From positions 434,001 to 498,000 of the forward strand of contig NZ_SIHO01000002.1 in assembly GCF_004681125.1 (NCBI RefSeq): a stretch of DNA of 64,000 nt, written 5' to 3'. Position numbers and translations under genes: made by a program. Each line of letters opens with the position of its first letter. The first letter of the stretch is position 1. Below are positions 53,457-63,235 of this stretch, in pieces. The notes beneath the pieces were generated by a model. The model made no database searches. It was not told the origin of the DNA and was given only the letters and a program-made list of their open reading frames with translations. This DNA comes from Glacieibacterium arshaanense (GTDB lineage: Bacteria > Pseudomonadota > Alphaproteobacteria > Sphingomonadales > Sphingomonadaceae).

Positions 53457-56045
53457 GTGAGCGGCGCTTTTGCCTTCAAACGTCCGCCGGTTGCGACCCC
53501 GGCACCCCATGGCAGTCGGTTGACTGCCGTCCTTGGCCCCACCAACACCGGCAAGACCCACCTCGCCATCGAGCGCATGTGCGGCCACGCCAGCGGCATG
53601 ATCGGCTTCCCGCTGCGGCTGCTGGCGCGCGAGGTTTATGATCGCGTCGTCGCGATCAAGGGCGCGAGCCAAGTCGCGCTGATTACCGGCGAGGAAAAGA
53701 TCGTGCCGGAGGGCGCGCGCTATTTCCTGTGCACGGTTGAATCGATGCCCAACGACCGCGACGTCGCCTTCGTCGCGATCGACGAAGCGCAGGTCGGCGC
53801 CGACCCCGAACGTGGCCATGTCTTCACCGACCGGCTGCTGCACGCACGTGGCTATGCCGAAACGATGATCCTCGGCTCCGAAACGCTGCGGCCGCTGATC
53901 CGGCGCTTGCTGCCCGACTTCGAAATCATCACGCGGCCGCGGTTTTCGACTTTGACCTACACGCCGCCGCGCAAGCTGTCGCGACTGCCAAAGCGCTCGG
54001 TGATCGTCGCCTTCACCGCAGCGCAGGTCTATGCGCTCGCCGAAATGCTGCGGCGCCAGATGGGCGGCGCGGCGGTGGTGATGGGCAGCCTGTCCCCGCG
54101 CACCCGCAACGCCCAGGTCGCGATGTACCAGTCGGGCGAGGTTGATTACCTCGTCGCCACCGATGCCATCGGCATGGGGCTCAACATGGACATCGCGCAT
54201 GTCGCGTTCGCGTCGCTGGCCAAGTTCGACGGTCGCCGCCAGCGCCGGCTGACGCCCGCTGAAATGGCGCAGATCGCCGGCCGCGCCGGGCGCTACCAGC
54301 GCGACGGGACCTTCGGCATCGTCCAGTTGGGCGGCGAGGGCGCCGCCGCGTTCGAGCCCGAGGAAATCGAGCGCATCGAAGGCCATCATTTCGCGCCGCT
54401 GTCGCATTTGGTGTGGCGCAACGCCGCGCTCGATTTCAGCTCGATGCCCAAGCTGGTCGCGACGCTCGAGGCACGGCCGCCGGTGGGCGAACTGGTGCGC
54501 GGCGATGAAGCCGTCGACCTTGGCGTGCTCAAGCGGCTGGCGGGCGAGCCCTGGGCGATGGAGCGTGCCCACGGCGTGCGGTCGGGGATGAGCCGGCTCT
54601 GGGCGGCCTGCAGCCTGCCCGACTACCGCAAGACCGGCGCCGAGGCGCATGCGCGGCTGGTCGGCCGGGTCTTCCGGCACCTGACCGAAGGCGACGGCAA
54701 GCTGCCGTCGGGCTGGATCGGCAGCGAAGTCGCGGCGCTCGACAGCGTCGCGGGCGATATCGCCTCGATTGCCGACCGCATCGCCGGTGTGCGGACCTGG
54801 ACTTATATCGCCAACCGCCCCGGCTGGCTCGGCGATGCCGCGCACTGGGCCGAGCGGACGCGTGACCTTGAAAACCGATTGTCGGACGCGCTGCACACCG
54901 CGCTGACGCAGCGCTTTGTCGATCGCCGCACGGGGTTGCTGCTACGCGACCTCAAGATGCGCGGTGGCGCGCTGCGTGTTGCTGTTGATGATGACGGTAC
55001 CGTCGCGGTCGAAGGCGAGCCGATCGGCAAGCTGAACGGCTTCCGCTTCGCCGCCGACCCGAGCGCGCGCGCCAGCGAAAAGCGGCTGCTGCTTGCCGCC
55101 GCCGAACGTCATTTGCCCGCCGAATTCTCCCGCCGTGCTGCCGCGCTGGTGGCGTCGGCGGACAGCGCGTTCGAACTGGTGTTCAACGGCACGCTGCCGC
55201 CCGCCATCACCTGGAACGGTGCGCGCGTCGCCAGCCTGCACGCCGGGCGCGACACGCTCAACCCGCGCATCGAAGTCGATGCCGATGTCGCGAGCAAGCG
55301 CCCCGAGGACCGCGCGCGCATCGCCGCACGGCTCAAGGCCTGGGTCGCGGCTGTGCGGTCGCGCCACCTCGCGCCGCTGATGCAGTTGGCGGGGCTGACG
55401 CCGCAGTTTTCGCCCGCCGCGCGCGGGCTGGTCGTGCAACTGGTCGAAACCATGGGCTGCCTGCGCCGTGATGCGGTGGCGGCACAAATCGCCGCGCTGA
55501 CCAGTGGTGACCGGCGCTTGCTGGCGCAATGCCGCGTCCGGCTCGGCTTCGCACATGTGTTCATCGACCAGCTATTGCGCCCCGAGCCGACGCGCTGGCG
55601 GCTGGCGCTATGGGCGGTGGCGCAGCGCAGCGCGCTCGGGCTCGACGCCCTGCCGCCGCCACCGGCGCCGGGCCGCGTCACCATCGATGTCGGCACCGAT
55701 GTGGTGCCGGGCTTCTACGACGTCGCGGGATTCATGAGCGTCGGCGCACAGGCGGTGCGCATCGACATGGTCGACCGGCTGGCGCGCGCCGTCCACGGCA
55801 TCCGCGATGGCCGCGCGCCGTTCGTCCCCGATGCCACCTGGGTGGCGAGCATCGGCCTGCGGCCCGACGGTTTCGTCCGGCTGATGCGCGGGCTCGGTTA
55901 CCGGCTGCGCTCGGTCGATGGTAACCAGGCGTTTGCCTGGGGCGGGGCGCGGACGCCGCGCACCGCCCCGGCACCCGTGCCGCCACCGAGCTTTTCGCCC
56001 TTCGCCAAACTGGCGGATCACCCCGCGCGCAGCGCCGCGCATTAA
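53457..56045 (+). CDS. SUV3-like DExH RNA helicase
   Basis: An 862-residue helicase related to mitochondrial SUPV3L1. The Walker A motif reads GPTNTGKT at residues 27-34, motif II is DEAQ near 109, and motif VI reads QIAGRAGR near 272. The long C-terminal half of about 500 residues lacks a recognised enzyme domain; in SUV3 the equivalent region contacts RNA. In mitochondria SUV3 works with a degradosome exonuclease; in alphaproteobacteria it is presumed to act in RNA turnover. GTG start at 53457. The following genes are the S4 protein, fdxA and carD. Confidence 0.92.
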   Translation: MSGAFAFKRPPVATPAPHGSRLTAVLGPTNTGKTHLAIERMCGHASGMIGFPLRLLAREVYDRVVAIKGASQVALITGEEKIVPEGARYFLCTVESMPNDRDVAFVAIDEAQVGADPERGHVFTDRLLHARGYAETMILGSETLRPLIRRLLPDFEIITRPRFSTLTYTPPRKLSRLPKRSVIVAFTAAQVYALAEMLRRQMGGAAVVMGSLSPRTRNAQVAMYQSGEVDYLVATDAIGMGLNMDIAHVAFASLAKFDGRRQRRLTPAEMAQIAGRAGRYQRDGTFGIVQLGGEGAAAFEPEEIERIEGHHFAPLSHLVWRNAALDFSSMPKLVATLEARPPVGELVRGDEAVDLGVLKRLAGEPWAMERAHGVRSGMSRLWAACSLPDYRKTGAEAHARLVGRVFRHLTEGDGKLPSGWIGSEVAALDSVAGDIASIADRIAGVRTWTYIANRPGWLGDAAHWAERTRDLENRLSDALHTALTQRFVDRRTGLLLRDLKMRGGALRVAVDDDGTVAVEGEPIGKLNGFRFAADPSARASEKRLLLAAAERHLPAEFSRRAAALVASADSAFELVFNGTLPPAITWNGARVASLHAGRDTLNPRIEVDADVASKRPEDRARIAARLKAWVAAVRSRHLAPLMQLAGLTPQFSPAARGLVVQLVETMGCLRRDAVAAQIAALTSGDRRLLAQCRVRLGFAHVFIDQLLRPEPTRWRLALWAVAQRSALGLDALPPPPAPGRVTIDVGTDVVPGFYDVAGFMSVGAQAVRIDMVDRLARAVHGIRDGRAPFVPDATWVASIGLRPDGFVRLMRGLGYRLRSVDGNQAFAWGGARTPRTAPAPVPPPSFSPFAKLADHPARSAAH

Positions 56046-56064
56046 GCAGAAAGGAACCCCCCAC

Positions 56065-56349
56065 TTGGTCTATGGTCAGGGATTGCGGATCGACAAATGG
56101 TTGTGGTTTGCACGTCTGACGAAATCGCGAAGCGCCGCGCAGCATTTGTGCGAAAGCCGCTATCTGCGCCTCGACGGGCGTGTCATCGACCGCGCTTCGG
56201 CGCTGGTCCGGGCCGGATCGGTGGTCAGTTTCCCGCACAATGACGAAGTGGTGGTGGTGCGTGTCGAGGGGCTGGCCGATGCCCGCCGGCCCTATGTCGA
56301 GGCGAGCCGGCTCTATACCGACCTGCGCCAGACTGCCGCGGCGGGCTGA
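56065..56349 (+). CDS. S4-domain RNA-binding protein (Hsp15/HslR-like)
   Basis: A 94-residue S4 protein: IDKWLWFARLTKSRSAAQHLCESRYLRLDGRVID spans the RNA-binding motif seen in HslR, which recycles stalled 50S-tRNA complexes. The basic pattern RIDKWLW near residues 8-14 is diagnostic. The start is TTG at 56065, chosen because AAGGAA sits nine bases upstream; a second TTG at 56083 is possible. It follows the helicase by 19 bases. Confidence 0.88.
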   Translation: MVYGQGLRIDKWLWFARLTKSRSAAQHLCESRYLRLDGRVIDRASALVRAGSVVSFPHNDEVVVVRVEGLADARRPYVEASRLYTDLRQTAAAG

Positions 56350-56451
56350 AGCGCCGAAAGGCTGCAAAAGCCCGATTGCCCCATTGACGGCGGCTATCGC
56401 GCACGTCTAGCAATTGGCCAACGATAGCCTAACCCAACGGGGGATTTGACG

Positions 56452-56787
56452 ATGACGTACGTGGTCACTGAAGCTTGCATCAAGTGCAAGTATATGGATT
56501 GCGTCGAGGTCTGCCCGGTCGACTGCTTCTACGAAGGCGAGAACATGCTCGTCATCAATCCCAATGAATGCATCGATTGCGGCGTCTGCGAACCCGAATG
56601 CCCGGCCGAAGCCATTCTGCCCGATACCGAATCAGGCCTTGAAAAGTGGCTCGAACTCAACGCCAGCCTGTCGGCGAGCTGGCCCAACATTACCGTCAAG
56701 GGCGAGACGCCCGCTGATGCCGATGCCTTCAAGGGCGTCGACGGCAAGTTCGAGAAGTTCTTCTCCGACAAGCCCGGCGAGGGCTGA
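56452..56787 (+). CDS. fdxA: Ferredoxin FdxA (7Fe type)
   Basis: A 111-residue ferredoxin with one [3Fe-4S] and one [4Fe-4S] cluster. Cys residues fall at 9, 12, 17, 21 and 25 ([17 protein letters not shown]) and in the second motif [12 protein letters not shown] near residues 40-51; the first motif lacks the four-Cys spacing of a second [4Fe-4S] cluster, as in FdxA of other alphaproteobacteria. It transfers electrons in the cytoplasm. The ATG at 56452 has GGGGGAT upstream; a TTG two codons up is less likely. Confidence 0.95.
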   Translation: MTYVVTEACIKCKYMDCVEVCPVDCFYEGENMLVINPNECIDCGVCEPECPAEAILPDTESGLEKWLELNASLSASWPNITVKGETPADADAFKGVDGKFEKFFSDKPGEG

Positions 56788-57106
56788 GTCCGTCGCGGGC
56801 TGCCCCGCGCAATGCTGTAGTTCGTGCGCACACCCCGGTCGGGCCACCACCGGTAGCAGTGCCGTGCCATATAAGCATGGAATTAGAGTCATTTTTCTGT
56901 TACATAGCGCCTGCGATAACATTTTCGCAGATTCGTTCGGCCGACCGATTGCCCGACCTGCAGGCGATCAGACAGCCAGATTTGACGCTAATTGTTGCAA
57001 GGACGGGCAGGAATTCCAACGACCTGATTTGCCGGCCACCCGTTTTGGGCGGGGCATGGCGCTTCGCGGTCGAGGATCTCTGCCCACAACGAAAGGACTT
57101 CCCCGA
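56788..57106 (+). promoter_or_regulatory. 319-base intergenic region fdxA-carD
   Basis: No gene is visible here. A 6-bp hairpin (CGCGGG-CTGC-CCCGCG, 56794-56809) lies soon after the fdxA stop but has no T tract. An A+T-rich stretch around 56867-56945 is the best place for a carD promoter; I see TATAAG at 56870-56875 but no convincing partner -35. The GAAAGGAC ribosome-binding site for carD follows near 57091. Confidence 0.4.
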
Positions 57107-57607
57107 ATGGCCACCACTGTGCTCAGCTTCGTTGTCGGCGACTATGTCGTATATCCCAAGCATGGCGTCGGCCGGGTGGTCGAGGTTCAAAGCTCTGAAA
57201 TCGCCGGTACGCAGCTCGAACTTTATGTTTTGCGGTTCGAAAAAGAGCGCATGACCCTGCGTGTCCCGACCAACAAGGCCGAAGGCGTCGGCATGCGCAA
57301 GCTGTCGAGCCAGGCAACGCTGACCGAAGCGTTGACGACGCTCAAGGGCAAGCCGCGCATCAAGCGCACGATGTGGTCGCGCCGCGCGCAGGAATATGAA
57401 GCCAAGATCAACTCGGGCGACCTCGTTTCGATCGCCGAAGTGGTGCGCGATCTGCACCGTGCCGAAGACCAGCCCGAACAGAGCTATTCGGAACGCCAGA
57501 TCTACGAAGCCGCCATCGGCCGCCTGGCGCGCGAACTCGCGGCGATGGAAAACATCGACGAGCCGGCAGCGCAGCTCAAGATCGAACAGGTTCTCAAGGC
57601 CGCCTGA
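57107..57607 (+). CDS. carD: CarD family transcription regulator
   Basis: A 166-residue RNA-polymerase-binding regulator. The N-terminal Tudor-like RNAP-interaction domain is recognised by VVGDYVVYPKHGVGRVVEV, and the C-terminal helical DNA-binding region contains RAQEYEAKINSGD and RAEDQPEQSYSERQIYEAA, matching mycobacterial CarD and alphaproteobacterial CdnL-type proteins that stabilise open complexes and respond to stress. The ATG at 57107 has GAAAGGAC upstream. A strong intrinsic terminator follows the stop. Confidence 0.95.
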   Translation: MATTVLSFVVGDYVVYPKHGVGRVVEVQSSEIAGTQLELYVLRFEKERMTLRVPTNKAEGVGMRKLSSQATLTEALTTLKGKPRIKRTMWSRRAQEYEAKINSGDLVSIAEVVRDLHRAEDQPEQSYSERQIYEAAIGRLARELAAMENIDEPAAQLKIEQVLKAA

Positions 57608-57623
57608 GCCTTTCGACCTGCAC

Positions 57624-57667
57624 AAAAAAAGACCCCCGGCAGCACGCGCTGCCGGGGGTTTTGTTTT
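57624..57667 (+). terminator. Intrinsic terminator after carD
   Basis: An 11-bp stem CCCCCGGCAGC / GCTGCCGGGGG (57633-57643 and 57648-57658) with a 4-base loop, followed by TTTTGTTTT and preceded by a run of seven A on the plus strand. The A run would serve as a T tract for the convergent gene, so it may work on both strands. Confidence 0.9.
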
Positions 57668-57679
57668 GGGTTGGTGGCG

Positions 57680-58321
57680 CTACTTCTTCGCGGGTGTCGC
57701 GGGCATGCCGCCGGCGTTGGGCAGTGACTGGACGACGCGTGCCGCGATGGCATCTAGGCTGGCCTGCGTCGCGGTATTGGCGGTAACGCGGTTCTTGTAG
57801 AGCGCGCGCCATTCGAGCGTTTCGGTCTTGCCGGCCATGATATCGAGCATCAGGCCGCCTTCGGTGTAGTTGATCTGCGTCACCGACGTCTGCGGCGGGC
57901 CGTAATAGCCCCAGCCCCAGCCGCCGCCGCAACCAAAGCTCCCGCACATCATCGGGCCACCGCCATAATAGCCGCCCGGCGTCGACTGGACATCGAGCTG
58001 GCTCTTCTGCTGCACGCCGACGCGGTAGGCGAGCACCAGATCGGCGGTCGCAGCGTCCGACACCTGCTGGTAGCCTTTGGCGGCCATCGCGGTGTTGAAT
58101 GCCTGTTCGACGCGCTGACGGAAAATCGGATTGTCGATGCCCGGATACATTTCCTGCTGCGTCGACGGCGCGACAGTCTTCCACGCAAAGGTAGTGCCGA
58201 CGACGGGCGTCGGCTCGGCGAGCACGGTCACCGACGAATAATCGGTCGGCCCGCAGCTGGCGAGACCGGTAGCGAGCACGACGCCGAGCGCCGCTGTCGA
58301 GAGAATGTTTTTGAGACGCAT
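57680..58321 (-). CDS. DUF4136 lipoprotein
   Basis: A 213-residue outer-membrane-associated lipoprotein: the signal sequence ends with the lipobox LASC, Cys near residue 23. The mature part begins with a segment typical of DUF4136 (SVTVLAEP...TFAW) and has a central Gly/Tyr/Cys-rich loop (GGYYGGGPMMCGSFGCGGGW) that is unusual in the family. The rest is the conserved DUF4136 core (VEQAFNTAMAAKGY, ADLVLAYRVG, RALYKNRV). ATG 58321 has GGGGAAGG upstream. Convergent with carD across the terminator. Function unknown. Confidence 0.82.
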   Translation of the reverse strand: MRLKNILSTAALGVVLATGLASCGPTDYSSVTVLAEPTPVVGTTFAWKTVAPSTQQEMYPGIDNPIFRQRVEQAFNTAMAAKGYQQVSDAATADLVLAYRVGVQQKSQLDVQSTPGGYYGGGPMMCGSFGCGGGWGWGYYGPPQTSVTQINYTEGGLMLDIMAGKTETLEWRALYKNRVTANTATQASLDAIAARVVQSLPNAGGMPATPAKK

Positions 58322-58478
58322 GGCTTGACCTTCCCCGTGAACCAACGGGCGACATGTCCGTTATTGGCATGGCGGCGTCAAGTCCAATGCCGCCCCCGGC
58401 GCGATGCCGCTTCGTTTGGGCGACATGTTCGTGTAACAGCAATTTGGGCCAAAATAGACATCCCGGAATGGAGCGCGA

Positions 58479-59177
58479 ATGACGGGCAAGCGGACGGCAA
58501 TCCGGGCGGCACTGGTGTTGCAACTATGCTGTGGCGCAGCAGCGCTGTCGGCTGCCGAACGCAGCTTTCCCGTCGGGCGCTTCGACAGTATTCGCCTGAC
58601 CGATATCACGGCAGTGGACATCGTCACCGGCGAGGCCGTGGGCGTGACCGCGCAAGGCGAGCGCGCCGAGCTCGACCGGCTGGTGGTCAGCGACGAGGGC
58701 GGCATCCTCGATGTCGCGCCGCAACTGCGCGGCGGGCTGAGCGCCGGCGCGGCGCGGGTGAGGCTGCGCATCACCGTGCCGATGATTAACCATGTGGCGC
58801 TGCGCGGTGCCGGCGCTGTCAGCATCAACCGCGTTGCAGCGCCGGGCTTTACCGCAGCGCTCGCCGGACCGGGGCGCATCGATATCGCAGCCATCGACGT
58901 GCAGGCGGCGAGTTTCACGACGGCAGGTTCGGGCTCGATTGTTGCCGCTGGCCGCTGCCGCGATGCCAAGGCGGCATCGACGGGCTCGGGCGATATCGAC
59001 ATCGCGCGGCTGCGCTGCGCAACGTTGGTCGCGGAAACCGCCGGCTCGGGCGACATCCGCGGCTTTGCCACGACCAGCGCCAAGGTGACGATCACCGGCG
59101 GCGGCAATGTCGGCGTCAGCGGCGGCGCGCGCTGCACGGTATCGGCGATCGGCAGCGGCAAGGCGAACTGCGGCTGA
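58479..59177 (+). CDS. DUF2807 (GIN domain) exported protein, copy 1
   Basis: A 232-residue secreted or periplasmic protein: signal peptide (LVLQLCCGAAALSAAE) followed by a right-handed beta-helix-like DUF2807 domain with the repeating rung motif SGSGDI (about four rungs). Such proteins often bind at the cell surface, but no ligand is known. It is the first of two neighbouring copies; the pair shares the rung pattern but differs elsewhere. GGAATGGAG precedes the ATG. Confidence 0.85.
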   Translation: MTGKRTAIRAALVLQLCCGAAALSAAERSFPVGRFDSIRLTDITAVDIVTGEAVGVTAQGERAELDRLVVSDEGGILDVAPQLRGGLSAGAARVRLRITVPMINHVALRGAGAVSINRVAAPGFTAALAGPGRIDIAAIDVQAASFTTAGSGSIVAAGRCRDAKAASTGSGDIDIARLRCATLVAETAGSGDIRGFATTSAKVTITGGGNVGVSGGARCTVSAIGSGKANCG

Positions 59178-59245
59178 ACTTTTACGCTGGACAGGTGGCG
59201 GAACGAGTGTATTATTCAGACAATACGCTCATTCAGGAGATCGCC

Positions 59246-59935
59246 ATGTCGAACGCTTCGAAAATCGCTCTGGTCGCCGCCTTGCTGCTCGGCAGCGCCG
59301 CGCACGCCGACCAACGCAGCTTCCCGGTTGGCAGCTTTGACAAGTTGGCGAGCAGCGGCTCGGCCGACATCACCGTCACCACCGGCAAGACTCCGAGCGT
59401 CAGCGTCGAGGCGTCGAAGGACACGCTCGACCGCATGGACATCCGCGTTGACGGCAGCACGCTGCGCATCGGCATGAAAAAGAGCGGCTGGGGCGTCCAT
59501 TGGGACAGCGGCAAGATCAAGGTCGCGGTCACCGTGCCGATGCTGCGCAGCGTCGACCTGTCGGGGTCGGGGTCGATACTCGTCAACCAGATCAAGGTGC
59601 CCGAATTCACTGCCGGCATTTCGGGATCGGGCGAGGGACGCTTCCCGTCGGTCGATGCCGGCACCGTCCGGCTGTCGATTGCGGGGTCGGGCGATGTCGA
59701 TGCCGCCGGCCGCTGCGGCGCCGCGCATGTCGATATTGCCGGCTCGGGCGATGTCCGCATCGGCAAGCTGCAATGCACCAGCCTGAACGCCTCGATCGCC
59801 GGTTCGGGCGATATCGACGCCTATGCCACGACCAGCGCCGATGTCTCGATTGCCGGCTCGGGCGATGCCCGCATCCACGGCGGTGCCAAGTGCAAGGTCA
59901 GCAAGGCCGGCAGCGGCACGGTAACCTGCGGTTGA
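59246..59935 (+). CDS. DUF2807 (GIN domain) exported protein, copy 2
   Basis: A 229-residue paralogue of the previous gene with signal peptide MSNASKIALVAALLLGSAAHA and five to six SGSGD-type rungs (for example SGSGEGRF, AGSGDVDAAG, AGSGDIDAY). A few residues differ from copy 1 in the signal and first domain half, but the C-terminal ends GGAKCKVSKAGSGTVTCG and GGARCTVSAIGSGKANCG align closely. CAGGAGATC precedes the ATG at 59246; the frame back to 59195 adds an unlikely leader. The two genes are probably co-transcribed. Confidence 0.85.
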   Translation: MSNASKIALVAALLLGSAAHADQRSFPVGSFDKLASSGSADITVTTGKTPSVSVEASKDTLDRMDIRVDGSTLRIGMKKSGWGVHWDSGKIKVAVTVPMLRSVDLSGSGSILVNQIKVPEFTAGISGSGEGRFPSVDAGTVRLSIAGSGDVDAAGRCGAAHVDIAGSGDVRIGKLQCTSLNASIAGSGDIDAYATTSADVSIAGSGDARIHGGAKCKVSKAGSGTVTCG

Positions 59936-59940
59936 TCCCG

Positions 59941-61353
59941 TCAGCCGGGCGTTGACGTCAGCCCGAACAGCGCCGCGAGGCCGAGGAACGAGAAGAAGCC
60001 CATGACGTCGGTCATGGTGGTGACGAACACTGTCGACGTCACCGCCGGATCGATTTCAAAGCGTTCGAGCACCAGCGGCACGATGACGCCCGACAGCCCG
60101 GCGACCAGACTGTTGATGGCCATCGCGGCGAACAGCACGAGGCTCAGCCCGGTATCGTGATAGACGAGCTGGCAGGCGATCCCCATCAGGATGCCGAAGC
60201 CCAGCCCGTTGGCGCAGGCGATCGCCAGTTCGCGGCCGATCATGCGCAGCGAGTTCGACGAGGTCAGCTGGTTGGTGGCGAGCGCGCGCACCGTGACGGT
60301 CATCGTCTGTGTTGCTGCGTTGCCGCCCATGCCGGCGACAATCGGCATCAGCACCGCCAGCGTCACCAGTTTGGCGATGGTCGATTCAAACGCCGCAACG
60401 ACGCTCGACGCGAGGATGGCGGTGCCGAGGTTGATCAGCAGCCACCACATCCGCACCGGAATCGTCTTGCGCAGCGGCTCGTTGATGTCGCCGTCGCCGG
60501 CGCCGGCGAGGCGCAGCACGTCCTGGCTGGCCTCGTCCTGAATGATGTGGACGATGTCATCGACGGTGATGACGCCGACAAGGCGCCCGACAGGGTCCAC
60601 TACGGCGGCCGAAATCAGCGCGTATTTCTGGAAGCGGAACGCGACTTCTTCCTGATCGAGGTCGACCGGGATCAGCGACTGTTCGCGCTGCATGACATCG
60701 GCGACGGCGATCGACCGCGGCGTCGTCAGCACCCATGACAACCGCATCGTGCCGATCGGCTTGTGGCCGGGATCGACAACGAAGATTTCCCAAAAATCGC
60801 TGGCGAGGTCGGGCGCCAGCCCGAGAAAGTCGATGACTTGGCCGATGCTCCAGTGTTCGGGCACTGCGACCAACTCGCGCTGCATCAGGCGGCCGGCGGA
60901 TTCCTCGGGGTAGCTCAGCGCCTCTTCGATCGCGGCGCGGTCGTCGGGGTCGAGTGCGCGCAACACCTCGCGCTGTTCGTCGGGGTCGAGCTCCTCGACG
61001 ATCGACACCGCGTCATCGGTATCGAGTTCGCTGACGACATCAGCGACCTGGCTAGCGCTGAGCACATCGAGCAGCGCCTCGCGGACCCAGTCGTTCATTT
61101 CGGCGATGACGTCGGCGTCGAGCGTGTCGCCGAGCGCTTCGGCGAGCGGTTGGCGGTAGGTGGCGGGAATCAGTTCGAACAGGTCGGCGATGTCGGCAGG
61201 GTGCAGCGGTGCCGCGAGCGCGCGCGCGCCGTCGCTGTCATCGGCTTCGAGTGCCGCGACAACATCGTCGACGAAGTCGCGCCGAAGACGGTTGTCTTCG
61301 AGCACCTCGCGCGTCGCCGGCACCATGCCTGCTTCTGGAACCAAATCAGCCAT
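59941..61353 (-). CDS. mgtE: Magnesium transporter MgtE
   Basis: A 470-residue Mg2+ channel. The acidic N-terminal superhelical domain ([35 protein letters not shown]) is followed by two CBS domains ([32 protein letters not shown]) and a five-helix C-terminal membrane domain with the pore region [18 protein letters not shown]. The CBS domains sense Mg2+ and gate the pore. The stop lies 5 bases from the DUF2807 stop (convergent) and the start is divergent from ccoN. Confidence 0.96.
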   Translation of the reverse strand: MADLVPEAGMVPATREVLEDNRLRRDFVDDVVAALEADDSDGARALAAPLHPADIADLFELIPATYRQPLAEALGDTLDADVIAEMNDWVREALLDVLSASQVADVVSELDTDDAVSIVEELDPDEQREVLRALDPDDRAAIEEALSYPEESAGRLMQRELVAVPEHWSIGQVIDFLGLAPDLASDFWEIFVVDPGHKPIGTMRLSWVLTTPRSIAVADVMQREQSLIPVDLDQEEVAFRFQKYALISAAVVDPVGRLVGVITVDDIVHIIQDEASQDVLRLAGAGDGDINEPLRKTIPVRMWWLLINLGTAILASSVVAAFESTIAKLVTLAVLMPIVAGMGGNAATQTMTVTVRALATNQLTSSNSLRMIGRELAIACANGLGFGILMGIACQLVYHDTGLSLVLFAAMAINSLVAGLSGVIVPLVLERFEIDPAVTSTVFVTTMTDVMGFFSFLGLAALFGLTSTPG

Positions 61354-61559
61354 TAGGCCTTATAGCGGTACGGCGCGCAGTTGCCAGCGCCGAGCCACAG
61401 ACGAAGCGGGCCGAAAACGCGTCGGGGGCATACAGCACAGGCGCGCATGCGGACCCGGCCAATAGGGGAAATCCCGTATATCGCGCTTGCGAAATGACAG
61501 GCATTGACGGACTATCTGAAGCGCATTCACGTCAGCACTGCAAACGGGGGCCTAGGCCA

Positions 61560-63224
61560 ATGAGTGGATTAGTGGTCAAGTCGGCGGGATGGTTCTTCCT
61601 GTCGCTGCTCGCATTGATTGCGATGGCATTTGCCGCCGATAGCGGCTTCGCGGTGCACATGCTGATCGTCGCGATTGCGGCATTCCTCGCCGCGGTGGTG
61701 ACGCTGCGCAGCGCCGATGTCTACGGCATCGCCAACGGCATCCTCAAATCTCCGGCCGACCAGACGAAATACGACGACGACCCGATCCGCTGGGGTGTCA
61801 TCGCCACGGTGTTCTGGGGCCTCGCGGGCTTCCTCGCCGGGCTCTACATCGCCTGCCAACTGGCATTCCCGGCGCTCAACCTCGGCTTTGAATATACGAC
61901 GTTCGGGCGGCTGCGGCCGCTGCACACGTCGGCGGTCATCTTCGCGTTCGGCGGCAATGCGCTGATCGCCACCAGTTTTTACATCGTCCAGCGCACCTGC
62001 CGCGCCCGTCTGGCCTTCCCCGGCCTCGCGCGCTTCGTGTTCTGGGGCTACCAGCTGTTCATCGTGCTTGCCGCGACCGGCTATCTGATGGGCATCACCG
62101 AGGCCAAGGAATATGCCGAGCCCGAATGGTATGTCGATATCTGGCTGACCATCGTCTGGGTGTCGTACCTTGCGGTGTTCGTCGGCACGCTGGTCAAGCG
62201 CCGCGAACCGCACATCTATGTCGCCAACTGGTTCTTCCTGGCGTTCATCATTACCGTCGCGATGCTGCACCTCGTCAACAATCTGGCGGTGCCGGCCTAT
62301 TACCTCGGCTCAAAGTCCTACTCGGCGTTCGCCGGTGTGCAGGATGCGCTGACGCAGTGGTGGTACGGCCATAACGCCGTGGGCTTCTTCCTGACCGCGG
62401 GCTTCCTCGGCATGATGTATTATTTCGTGCCCAAGCAGGCCGAGCGCCCGGTTTACAGCTACCGGCTGTCGATCATCCACTTCTGGTCGCTGATCTTCCT
62501 GTACATCTGGGCGGGTCCGCATCACCTCCACTATACCGCGCTGCCCGACTGGGCGCAGACGCTGGGCATGGTGTTCTCGATCATGCTGTGGATGCCGTCA
62601 TGGGGCGGCATGATCAACGGCCTGATGACGCTCAACGGCGCCTGGGAGAAGATCCGCACCGACCCGATCATCCGCATGATGGTGCTGGCGCTGGCCTTCT
62701 ACGGCATGAGCACCTTCGAAGGCCCGATGATGTCGATCAAGACGGTCAACAGCCTGTCGCATTACACCGACTGGACGATCGGCCATGTCCACTCGGGCGC
62801 GCTCGGTTGGAACGGCATGATCACCTTCGCGGCACTCTACTACCTGACGCCGCGCCTGTGGAACCGCCAGCGCATGTACAGCCTGCGCATGATCAACTGG
62901 CACTTCTGGCTCGCGACGCTGGGCATCGTGCTCTACGCCTCGGCGATGTGGGTGGCGGGTATCATGCAGGGCCTGATGTGGCGCGAATATGGGGCCGACG
63001 GCTACCTCGTCTACTCGTTCGTCGAAGTCGTCCACGCGATGTTCCCGATGTACGTCATTCGCGCCACCGGCGGGCTGCTCTACCTCAGCGGCGCATTGGT
63101 CATGACCTACAACATCTGGATGACCATCGCCGGCAAGCTGCGCGACGAGGCGCCGATGACCGAGACGCCGTATGATGCGGCGACCGATCGTCCGCTCGCC
63201 CCCACCGCCGCGCCAGCCGAATAA
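61560..63224 (+). CDS. ccoN: cbb3-type cytochrome c oxidase subunit I
   Basis: A 554-residue catalytic subunit with 12 or more helices. The metal ligands are visible in order: [19 protein letters not shown] (haem b His), [19 protein letters not shown] (CuB His with Tyr), [13 protein letters not shown] (two CuB His), [20 protein letters not shown] and [14 protein letters not shown] (haem b3 region). Short N-terminus with an extra first helix typical of alphaproteobacterial CcoN. Not fused to CcoO. ATG 61560 has AACGGGGGC upstream. First gene of the microaerobic oxidase operon. Confidence 0.96.
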   Translation: MSGLVVKSAGWFFLSLLALIAMAFAADSGFAVHMLIVAIAAFLAAVVTLRSADVYGIANGILKSPADQTKYDDDPIRWGVIATVFWGLAGFLAGLYIACQLAFPALNLGFEYTTFGRLRPLHTSAVIFAFGGNALIATSFYIVQRTCRARLAFPGLARFVFWGYQLFIVLAATGYLMGITEAKEYAEPEWYVDIWLTIVWVSYLAVFVGTLVKRREPHIYVANWFFLAFIITVAMLHLVNNLAVPAYYLGSKSYSAFAGVQDALTQWWYGHNAVGFFLTAGFLGMMYYFVPKQAERPVYSYRLSIIHFWSLIFLYIWAGPHHLHYTALPDWAQTLGMVFSIMLWMPSWGGMINGLMTLNGAWEKIRTDPIIRMMVLALAFYGMSTFEGPMMSIKTVNSLSHYTDWTIGHVHSGALGWNGMITFAALYYLTPRLWNRQRMYSLRMINWHFWLATLGIVLYASAMWVAGIMQGLMWREYGADGYLVYSFVEVVHAMFPMYVIRATGGLLYLSGALVMTYNIWMTIAGKLRDEAPMTETPYDAATDRPLAPTAAPAE

Positions 63225-63235
63225 GGAGCCCTGAC

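Noticed and set aside
61503-61518. FNR/FixK-type box upstream of ccoN
   Set aside because: TTGACGGACTATCT keeps only the left half-site; the right half does not match ATCAA.
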